A DNA stretch of 6,206 nt, from the NCBI GenBank assembly GCA_900764115.1, contig CAAFMR010000405.1, positions 1-6,206 on the forward strand, in the 5' to 3' direction. Shown here piece after piece: positions 1 through 5,450 of the stretch; position 1 is the first letter of the stretch; each line of letters opens with the position of its first letter. Source of the stretch: Clostridia bacterium. GTDB taxonomy: Bacteria; Bacillota; Clostridia; Oscillospirales; Acutalibacteraceae. The notes beneath the pieces were generated by a model. That model ran no database searches, was not told the origin of the DNA, and was given only the letters and a program-made list of their open reading frames with translations. The position numbers were made by a program, and so were the translations under genes.

Positions 1-1120
1 GAAATCCCCGCAGCCCCATGGTTTGCGGGTCTACCTGGCGGGCGTCGATGCCGCCCGCCGTCACCTGCGCGCCGCCAAAGCCCTTGGTGCCCAGCACCGG
101 CAGCTCCCAGCCCTTGCACAGCGCCGCCGCCCGGCGGCATTCCGCCGGGGTGAGGGTATCCGCCGGGCGGGTGAGGGGCAACACCCCCGCCGCCCGCAGC
201 ACCGTCTGCCCCACCCGCTTGTGGAGCAGCCCGGTGAACAAATCCTCCAGCGTGCGCCCGGTCAGGCGGCTGCGCGCGCCGATGCGCTCTTCCAGCGCCG
301 ACAGCTCCCAATCGGGCAGCAGATCCAGCACGGCGGTAAGCCGCCCCCGCTGGCGCCGTTCCCAGTCGCCCGCCAACCGGGATATCTGCATCACCGCCGG
401 GCCAGACAGCCCATAATCGGTGAACAGCACCTCACCGGTGTTCCGCGCCTGCACCGCTCCGTCCAGCCGCAGCTCCACCCCGGCATCCACCCGGATACCC
501 TTCACCGCCCGCACCAGGGCGGTATCGGTGCGCAGCTGCACAATCGAGGGGAACAGGGGCGTTTTCGTCAGACCCAGATCCGTGAGCAGCCCATACGCCT
601 CGGCGCTGCCCCCCAGCGCCGGAGCCGCCGCACCGCCGGTGCAGACCAGCACCGTGTTCGTCTCGATCGTACCGGCGGCGGTCACCACCCGCCAGCCGGA
701 CTTCGTCCGTTGCAACGCTGTAGCAGGCTGATCGCAGCGGGTTTCGATCCCCCGCGCCGCCGTCTCCAGCCGCAGGGCATCCAGCACCGCCGCCGCCTGC
801 TCGGAATAGGGATAAACCCGCCCCTCATCCCGCACCCGGCAATCCACCCCCAGGGAGGTGAAAAACGCCATCGTATCGGCGGGGGAAAACGCCCCCAGCA
901 CCGCCGCCGCCAGCGACGGACAGCCGTGATACCGGGCAGCGGTCGCTCCCGTATTGGTGAGATTGCAGGTGCCGTTGCCGGTCGCCAGCAGCTTTTTCCC
1001 CGGGCGGGGCGCTTTCTCCAGCAGCAGCACCCGCCGCCCGCCGCCCGCCGCCCGTCCCAGCAGCGCTGCCGCCGTCAGACCGGCGGCGCCGCCGCCGATC
1101 ACCACGCAATCGTAGCCCAT
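1..1120 (-). CDS. BaiN/RdsA (HI0933/YhiN) family NAD(P)/FAD-dependent oxidoreductase, 3' end missing
   Basis: The frame is open from ATG at 1120-1118 to the left edge: 373 codons, no stop, so the C-terminus is outside the window. The N-terminus has the Rossmann FAD motif VVIGGGAAGL (residues 6-15) with an acidic residue in LLLEK (about 32-36). The HI0933-type signature KKLLATGNGTCNLTN follows at 42-56, then EGRVYPYSEQA near 99-109. Further on are GEVLFTDYGLSGPAVMQIS and, near the end, GTKGFGGAQVTAGGID, the usual position in this family for the return to the FAD domain. Family members run about 400-420 aa, so roughly 30-45 residues are missing. Relatives have been called aminoacetone oxidase-like; they include clostridial BaiN (bile-acid reduction) and E. 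coli YhiN/RdsA (23S rRNA dihydrouridine). Family is secure, substrate is not. The start lies 13 bp after the ruvA stop with a good ribosome site, which implies co-transcription. The usual Arg of the GNGRCN motif is Thr here. Confidence 0.9.
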   Translation of the reverse strand, partial: MGYDCVVIGGGAAGLTAAALLGRAAGGGRRVLLLEKAPRPGKKLLATGNGTCNLTNTGATAARYHGCPSLAAAVLGAFSPADTMAFFTSLGVDCRVRDEGRVYPYSEQAAAVLDALRLETAARGIETRCDQPATALQRTKSGWRVVTAAGTIETNTVLVCTGGAAAPALGGSAEAYGLLTDLGLTKTPLFPSIVQLRTDTALVRAVKGIRVDAGVELRLDGAVQARNTGEVLFTDYGLSGPAVMQISRLAGDWERRQRGRLTAVLDLLPDWELSALEERIGARSRLTGRTLEDLFTGLLHKRVGQTVLRAAGVLPLTRPADTLTPAECRRAAALCKGWELPVLGTKGFGGAQVTAGGIDARQVDPQTMGLRGF

Positions 1121-1128
1121 ACCGTCCG

Positions 1129-1134
1129 TCCTCT
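1129..1134 (-). promoter_or_regulatory. Ribosome binding site of the flavoprotein gene
   Basis: The minus strand reads AGAGGA here, 8 nt before ATG at 1120. It overlaps the ruvA TGA stop (1136-1134), so ribosomes finishing ruvA end on the initiation site of the next gene. This supports the chosen start and suggests translational coupling. Confidence 0.65.
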
Positions 1135-1739
1135 CAGCCCCGGTTTGCCAGCGCCTTCAGCGCCTGCCGCACCAGCGTCTCCACCGGCAGGGCGCTGTCC
1201 AGCTTGCCCACGGCGGCGTTGGCTTCTCCGGCGGAGAAGCCCAGCACCGTCAGCGCGTCCACCGCCTGCGCCGCATTGCCCGCCGCCGACACGGCGGCGC
1301 CGGCAGGCAGCTCCACACCGCCGGCAGAGGCGGGCATGGAGCCCACCTTATCTTTCATTTCCAGCGCGATGCGCTGCGCCAGCTTGGGGCCCACCCCCGC
1401 CGCCTTAGTCAGCGCCTTGAAATCTCCGGTCGCCACCGCCAGCGCCACCTTTTCCGGGGACAGCGCCGACAGGATGGACAAGCCCACCTTGGAGCCGACC
1501 CCCGACACGGAGGTGAGCATCTTAAAGCAGGACAGCTCATCCGGCTGGGCGAACCCGAACAGCTCAATAGCGTCCTCCCGCACATTCATCATGGTATAGA
1601 GGAACGCCTCCTTGCCGATGGCAGGCAGCTGCCGGGCGGTGTTCATGGTGATCTGGCAGCGGAAGCCTACGCCCCCGCAGCTGATCACCGCGATTTTCGG
1701 CTCCAGATGGACTAATTCGCCTTTTAAGCTGTAAATCAT
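1134..1739 (-). CDS. ruvA: Holliday junction branch migration complex subunit RuvA
   Basis: 201 aa, the normal RuvA length. RuvA tetramers bind four-way DNA junctions and load the RuvB motor for branch migration in recombinational repair. The N-terminal OB-fold is recognisable: MIYSLKGELV, then the conserved GGVGFRCQI (22-30), then NVREDAIELFGF (52-63). Two helix-hairpin-helix motifs follow, VSGVGSKVGLSIL (78-90) and AAGVGPKLAQRIALEMKDKV (113-132). An Ala/Gly/Pro-rich flexible linker (about 134-155) leads to the small domain III (VDALTVLGFSAGEANAAV, 160-177), which contacts RuvB in known RuvA proteins. The frame stays open upstream to 1871 inside ruvC, but the ATG at 1739 matches the family N-terminus and has AAAGGA 9 nt before it. 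It lies 43 bp after ruvC. ruvB does not follow; the next gene is a flavoprotein, so RuvB must be encoded elsewhere or beyond the window. Confidence 0.97.
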   Translation of the reverse strand: MIYSLKGELVHLEPKIAVISCGGVGFRCQITMNTARQLPAIGKEAFLYTMMNVREDAIELFGFAQPDELSCFKMLTSVSGVGSKVGLSILSALSPEKVALAVATGDFKALTKAAGVGPKLAQRIALEMKDKVGSMPASAGGVELPAGAAVSAAGNAAQAVDALTVLGFSAGEANAAVGKLDSALPVETLVRQALKALANRG

Positions 1740-1748
1740 ATCCGCACA

Positions 1749-1754
1749 TCCTTT
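1749..1754 (-). promoter_or_regulatory. Ribosome binding site of ruvA
   Basis: AAAGGA on the minus strand, 9 nt before ATG 1739. It decides the start against the longer in-frame reading that would extend into ruvC. The rest of the 43-bp ruvC-ruvA gap (1740-1782) shows no promoter-like or terminator-like sequence that I would defend. Confidence 0.65.
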
Positions 1755-1782
1755 CCGGCGCAGACCGTCCCGCGCCGTTCCC

Positions 1783-2298
1783 TTATTTGCTCGCCGTGCC
1801 CTGCTCCAGCAGCTGGCGCTTGAGCGCCGTGCCGCCATACTGGGCGTGGCAAATGGCGATTGCCAGCGCATCCGCCGTATCGTCCGGCTTCGGAACCTCC
1901 TTGAGCCGCAGCAGCCGCCGGGTCATCTCCATCACTTGGGGCTTGTGCGCCTGCCCGAAGCCGGTGACGGCGCATTTCACCTGCATGGGCGTATACTCAT
2001 AGGCGGGCACCCCGTGCTGCTGCAGCGCCAGCATGGTGACCCCCCGCGCCTGCGCTACATCGATGGCGGTGGTCTTATTGCTCTGGAAATACAGCTTTTC
2101 CACCGCCGCCGTCTCCGGATGATACCGCTCCAGCAGCGCCGTCATATCGTCATAGATGATCTCCAGCCGCCGATTGAAGGGCACACCCGCCTTGGTGGTG
2201 ATGGCGCCGAAATCCAGCGGCAGATACCGCCCCCGCTCAAAGCGGACGATTCCCCAGCCCACAATGGCATAGCCGGGGTCAATGCCTAAAATAATCAT
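1783..2298 (-). CDS. ruvC: Crossover junction endodeoxyribonuclease RuvC
   Basis: 171 aa, typical RuvC length. The dimeric, metal-dependent nuclease resolves Holliday junctions bound by RuvAB. The RNase H-like fold and all four catalytic acidic residues are visible: Asp7 in IILGIDPG, Glu67 in AAVEKLYF, and Asp140 and Asp143 in PDDTADALAIAICH. The DNA-contacting stretch FQSNKTTAIDVAQARG (71-86) and YTPMQVKCAVTGFGQAHKPQV (102-122) match the family well. I chose ATG 2298 because MIILGIDPG is the family N-terminus; a TTG four codons earlier has a GGAGA directly against it, too close to work. The ATG overlaps the stop of the preceding CinA-sortase gene as ATGA, which suggests translational coupling, since the ribosome site itself is weak (GGAGA 12 nt away). 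The sequence looks complete and active. Confidence 0.97.
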   Translation of the reverse strand: MIILGIDPGYAIVGWGIVRFERGRYLPLDFGAITTKAGVPFNRRLEIIYDDMTALLERYHPETAAVEKLYFQSNKTTAIDVAQARGVTMLALQQHGVPAYEYTPMQVKCAVTGFGQAHKPQVMEMTRRLLRLKEVPKPDDTADALAIAICHAQYGGTALKRQLLEQGTASK

Positions 2299-4196
2299 GG
2301 TTCGTCCCAATCTCCGTCGTTTTCCTTGGCGCTGCCGCTGACCTCCCCGTCGTCCATGCCGCTCTCCGTAGGAGCGCTTTCCTCCGGCGGGACAGTCGTC
2401 GTGGTCGTGGTGGTTGCCGTCGCGGTGGAGGTGGTCGTGGTCGAAGAGGAAACGCCGGCATCGGCAGCCGTATCCTCCGTTGTCGTGGAGCTGCCGTTGG
2501 CAGCTCCCAGGCTGTTCCCGCCCGTTGCGGAGGAACCGCTCTTCTTCTCTGTCCAGCTTTCCGGCATCTGCGCCTGGTAGTTAAAGGTGAAATTCGCCGT
2601 GGAGCGATCCTGCGCCGTTTGCCGCGCCGCCACCACCAGCCGGGCGCCGGCATGACCATACAGACTGCGGGCATCCACCGACACCAGCAGAATCCGATCC
2701 GCCGTCGTCACCGGGGTGCCGCTACGGAACAGCGCCCGCTTTTGCAGCATCTCCAGATGCGCCCCGAAATCCGCGTCGTCGGTAAACTCCGTGCGGGCAT
2801 AATCAAAGTCCTCGGTTTCATCCACCACCAGCACGGCGAAAATCTCCCATCGGGCGGATACAAACAGGGTATTCATTTCGATAACCGGATGCTCGTTGAG
2901 ATACGCCAGGCGGCGGTATGCCAGCAGCGGCGTCAGCATCTGGTTATCCCGGTCATATTTGCCGTAGATGGTCAGCGACCGAGGCAACACCTGCGCCGAC
3001 AGCACCGTGCGCTCATCGAAATAGGGCTGCCCATAGGGCGAATATTGCCCGGAAAAGCTATGGTTTTCGTAATAGCCGCCGGTATACGCCATCACGGGGA
3101 AGTTAATGTCGGTATCCGGAATCCGGATCCACCCCGCCACATCCGGGTTGCTGTCATACAGGCTGCGGAACCGGGCGTCCATTCCGGCAGGATACCGGGC
3201 ATCCGCCGTCTCCGCCTCGTCCGCGGCATACTCTGTCTCGCTGCTCCAATAAAGCTTGCCTAACCGCTCCTGCAGCGACTGGTTGGAGCGGGACACGTGG
3301 GAGGCGAGATAGCTCCCGCAGATGCTCCCCAGCACCAGCAGCAGCGCCCCCAGCCACGCCAGCCGCTTGACCCAGCGGATGCGGCGGGGCTCATCTCTGG
3401 ACGGAAACAGGGTCACCAACAGCCGCCGCCAGCCCTGCTCCTGCCGTTTAACCGGCGGCAGCTCCTCATCGCTGATGCCCCCAGCAATCACGGTGGGGTA
3501 CGCCTCCAGATACCGACGCGCCAGATCCAGCGCCGCCCCGGCAGCCGCCCGCCGGATGGCAGCCCGATCCCGGCTGCCGTTGCCAAACTGCCATTCCTGC
3601 ACCCAGGTGCGTTTGCCGTCCGCCAGCGCAATATACACCGTCCCCACCGGCCGTTCCTCCGAGGCTTTGGGACCCGCCTCGCCGGTGATGCTCAGCCCCA
3701 GCGCCGCCCCGCTATGGGAACGCACCCCCCGCGCCATCTCTCCGGCGGTCTGTTCGCTCACCGCACCGTAGCGGCTGAGGGTCTCCCGGCGCACGCCCAA
3801 AAGCTGCGCCTTACAATCCCGGGAATAAGACACCACCCCGGTGCCAAACACCTGCGAGCAGCCCGGCACATCGGTGAGCCGGGACGCTACCATCCCGCCG
3901 GTGCAGGATTCCGCCACCGCCAGGGTGCGCTGCTTCTCCTCCAGCAACGCCACCACCCGCTGCGCCAGATCGCTGCCGTCCCGGCTATAGAGATACCGCC
4001 CCAGCCGCTCGGTCAGGGCGCCGTCGGTCTCCTCCAGAACGGGGGATGCCGCCGTGAGTGTGAGGGTCACATCCAGATCGTCGGCAATCAGGGTCGCCAC
4101 GGTGTCCGGCAGGGTGAGAATATCCCCCAGCCGCTCCGAAAGAGCCGTCTTATCCAATCCGAAAAACCGCCAGCTGCGGGTCATTGTCGCATCCAT
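2295..4196 (-). CDS. CinA-type NMN deamidase fused through a membrane helix to a catalytically degenerate class B sortase fold
   Basis: 633 aa in four parts. Residues 5-72 (MTRSWRFFGLDKTAL...GRYLYSRDG) resemble the KH-like linker of full-length CinA. Residues about 76-232 are the CinA C-terminal/PncC domain, which converts nicotinamide mononucleotide to nicotinate mononucleotide. Its motifs AESCTGG (95-101), VVSYSRDCK (121-129), AVSEQTA (145-151), SITGEAGP (169-176) and PVGTVYIAL (183-191) look intact, with Ser97, Tyr124 and Lys129 as likely catalytic residues. A basic patch (RRIRWVKR, 271-278) precedes one hydrophobic helix (about 277-298), predicting an inside N-terminus and outside C-terminus. 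Residues about 343-526 match class B sortases (DVAGWIRIPDTDINFPVM, IYG, RILLVS, ARLVVAAR). Lys413 sits where the catalytic His belongs and Asp508 where the Cys belongs; Arg519 remains. Residues 527-633 form a low-complexity Thr/Ser-rich then acidic tail. The MoCF domain of normal CinA is absent, and a strong ribosome site fixes this start. Domain calls are good; the joint function is unknown. Confidence 0.88.
   Translation of the reverse strand: MDATMTRSWRFFGLDKTALSERLGDILTLPDTVATLIADDLDVTLTLTAASPVLEETDGALTERLGRYLYSRDGSDLAQRVVALLEEKQRTLAVAESCTGGMVASRLTDVPGCSQVFGTGVVSYSRDCKAQLLGVRRETLSRYGAVSEQTAGEMARGVRSHSGAALGLSITGEAGPKASEERPVGTVYIALADGKRTWVQEWQFGNGSRDRAAIRRAAAGAALDLARRYLEAYPTVIAGGISDEELPPVKRQEQGWRRLLVTLFPSRDEPRRIRWVKRLAWLGALLLVLGSICGSYLASHVSRSNQSLQERLGKLYWSSETEYAADEAETADARYPAGMDARFRSLYDSNPDVAGWIRIPDTDINFPVMAYTGGYYENHSFSGQYSPYGQPYFDERTVLSAQVLPRSLTIYGKYDRDNQMLTPLLAYRRLAYLNEHPVIEMNTLFVSARWEIFAVLVVDETEDFDYARTEFTDDADFGAHLEMLQKRALFRSGTPVTTADRILLVSVDARSLYGHAGARLVVAARQTAQDRSTANFTFNYQAQMPESWTEKKSGSSATGGNSLGAANGSSTTTEDTAADAGVSSSTTTTSTATATTTTTTTVPPEESAPTESGMDDGEVSGSAKENDGDWDEP
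2394..2453 (-). repeat. Thr-codon low-complexity tract in the fusion protein tail
   Basis: Encodes residues 582-601, a run of Ser/Thr/Ala including TTTTTTT, made of repeated ACC/ACG/ACA codons (plus strand reads as gtggtcgtggtgg-like units). Such extracellular Thr-rich stretches often act as extended spacers across the cell wall and may be glycosylated; that is inference here. The tract resembles the one at 5546-5632 in the sortase two genes upstream. Confidence 0.8.
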
Positions 4197-4200
4197 ACCG

Positions 4201-4212
4201 AATCACCTCCTT
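4201..4212 (-). promoter_or_regulatory. Near-perfect Shine-Dalgarno of the CinA-sortase gene
   Basis: The minus strand reads AAGGAGGTGATT, nearly the full complement of the 3' end of 16S rRNA. There are 9 nt between AAGGAGG's last G block and ATG 4196 (TGATTCGGT). It is the strongest ribosome site in the window and shows that translation begins at 4196, so the missing N-terminal MoCF domain is not a start-site error. Confidence 0.85.
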
Positions 4213-4216
4213 GCAG

Positions 4217-4233
4217 GCACAGTCGTTCTGTGC
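4217..4233 (-). other. Small stem-loop between thiI and the CinA-sortase gene
   Basis: A perfect 6-bp inverted repeat (GCACAG / CTGTGC) around a 5-nt loop lies 4 nt upstream of the strong Shine-Dalgarno and 19 bp after the thiI stop. There is no U-tract, so it is not a convincing intrinsic terminator. It could shape ribosome access or mRNA processing, or be chance. The 56-bp gap 4197-4252 holds nothing else apparent. Confidence 0.4.
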
Positions 4234-4252
4234 ATATCTTCCGTTTATCGTC

Positions 4253-5431
4253 TCAGATCTGCCGCTGCCGCACCCCGGCAACAGCCTCCTCCAGCAGCGC
4301 CTCCACATCCAGCGCCCGCTCAGCTTCCTCCACCTTATACCGTTTCGGCTTCGTATTCGGGTGCTTGGGGGTAAACACCGTGCAGCAATCCTCATAGGGC
4401 AGGATAGAGGTCTCAAAGGTGTCGATCCTCCGGGCAATGGTGACGAACTCCTCCTTATCCATCCCGATGAGGGGACGGAACACCGGCATTTCCGCCAGCG
4501 CATCCGTCACCGCCAGCGCCGGAATGGTCTGGCTTGCCACCTGCCCCACGCTCTCGCCGGTGATCAGCGCCCCGCAGCCCTCCTGACGGGCGATTTTCTG
4601 CGCCAGGCGCATCATAAACCGCCGCATAATGAGAGTAAAATACTCCTCCGGGCAATGGGTACGAATCTCCTCCTGAATGTGGGTAAAGGGCACAATAAAC
4701 ATCGTCATATGCCCCGCATAGCGCCCCACCTTCTCCAGCAGGCTCACCACCTTTTGCTCCGCCCGCTCGCTGGTATAGGGCGGTGAGGCAAAATGGATGG
4801 CTGTCAGCTGGATGCCCCGTTTCGCCATCATATATGCCGCCACGGGGGAATCAATGCCGCCGGAAATCAGCACCGCCGCCTTGCCGCCGGTGCCCACCGG
4901 CATCCCGCCGGCGCCGGGCAGCTGCTCGGCGTGAATATAGGCGCCGAAATCCCGAATCTCCACTATAATCTGCACATCCGGGTGGTGTACATCCACCCGC
5001 AGATGGGGGAACCGCTCCAGCAGGGCGTGCCCCACCTCCCGGCTGATCTCCGGGGAGGTCAGCGGGAACTGCTTGTCGGAGCGCTTGCTCTCCACCTTGA
5101 AGGTCTGGCAGCGCTCCAGCCGCTGCGCCAGATAGTCCCCCGCCGCCTGCTGGATGGCGGACAGCTCCTTGGGAGCGACCCGCGCCCGGGAAAACCCGGA
5201 AATGCCGAACACCCGGGACACGCAATCGCACGCCTCCTCCAGATCGGCGTCGGCGTTTTTCGGCTCGATATAAATGGTGGACTGGGCGCAGCGCACGAGG
5301 AAATCCCCCGCCCGCCGCAGCCGATAGCGCAGATTGCGCATCAGCGCCTCCTCAAAGGTGCGGCGGTTCAGCCCCTTCAGCGCCAGCTCTCCGTTTTTAA
5401 TCAGTATAATTTCCTGCGGTGTATAGTCCAT
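4253..5431 (-). CDS. thiI: tRNA 4-thiouridine(8) synthase ThiI, rhodanese-less type
   Basis: 392 aa. ThiI adenylates U8 of tRNA and transfers sulfur to make 4-thiouridine; in many bacteria it also supplies sulfur for the thiamine thiazole. Domains in order: N-terminal ferredoxin-like region (IILIKNGELALKGLNRRTFE, 8-27); THUMP RNA-binding domain (about 60-170, with FKVESKRSDKQFPLTSPEI and VEIRDFGAYIH); PP-loop ATP pyrophosphatase domain with SGGIDSPV (190-197), and the family motif ITGESVGQVASQT (290-302). Cys349-Cys350 in YEDCCTVFTPKHP lie where the sulfur-carrying cysteine of the pyrophosphatase domain is expected. The protein ends about 40 residues later, so it lacks the C-terminal rhodanese domain of the E. 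coli enzyme and resembles the Bacillus type, which receives sulfur from a dedicated cysteine desulfurase. No such desulfurase gene is in the window. ATG 5431 lies 18 bp after the sortase stop; AAGGGAGA is 11 nt before it. All key motifs are present. Confidence 0.97.
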   Translation of the reverse strand: MDYTPQEIILIKNGELALKGLNRRTFEEALMRNLRYRLRRAGDFLVRCAQSTIYIEPKNADADLEEACDCVSRVFGISGFSRARVAPKELSAIQQAAGDYLAQRLERCQTFKVESKRSDKQFPLTSPEISREVGHALLERFPHLRVDVHHPDVQIIVEIRDFGAYIHAEQLPGAGGMPVGTGGKAAVLISGGIDSPVAAYMMAKRGIQLTAIHFASPPYTSERAEQKVVSLLEKVGRYAGHMTMFIVPFTHIQEEIRTHCPEEYFTLIMRRFMMRLAQKIARQEGCGALITGESVGQVASQTIPALAVTDALAEMPVFRPLIGMDKEEFVTIARRIDTFETSILPYEDCCTVFTPKHPNTKPKRYKVEEAERALDVEALLEEAVAGVRQRQI

Positions 5432-5442
5432 CGGTTGTTGTA

Positions 5443-5450
5443 TCTCCCTT
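5443..5450 (-). promoter_or_regulatory. Ribosome binding site of thiI
   Basis: AAGGGAGA on the minus strand, 11 nt before ATG 5431 (slightly long spacing). Its first base falls in the TAA stop of the sortase gene (5452-5450), so the two genes are tightly joined and there is no room for a separate promoter in the 18-bp gap. Confidence 0.55.

Noticed and set aside
23..1408. Plus-strand open frame of about 460 codons
   Set aside because: It lies antisense in the same codon register as the flavoprotein gene and runs on into ruvA. Its product is Arg/Pro/His-rich with no recognisable domain; it is open because high-GC coding rarely makes stops on the complement.
1758..1777. GC-rich inverted repeat (ggcgc / gcgcc) in the ruvC-ruvA gap as a terminator or regulatory hairpin
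   Set aside because: Only 5 bp with a 10-nt loop and no U-tract; expected by chance in such GC-rich DNA.
1740..1871. Longer RuvA start at 1871
   Set aside because: The added 44 residues overlap ruvC and are Arg/Ser-rich, unlike any RuvA. ATG 1739 fits the family and has its own ribosome site.
2299..2310. TTG start of RuvC four codons upstream
   Set aside because: The GGAGA lies directly against the TTG with no spacing, and family members begin at MIILGIDPG.
3297..4397. Plus-strand open frame of about 366 codons opposite the CinA part
   Set aside because: Composition is Arg/Pro/Gln-rich and no domain is seen, while the opposite strand has clear CinA motifs and a strong ribosome site.
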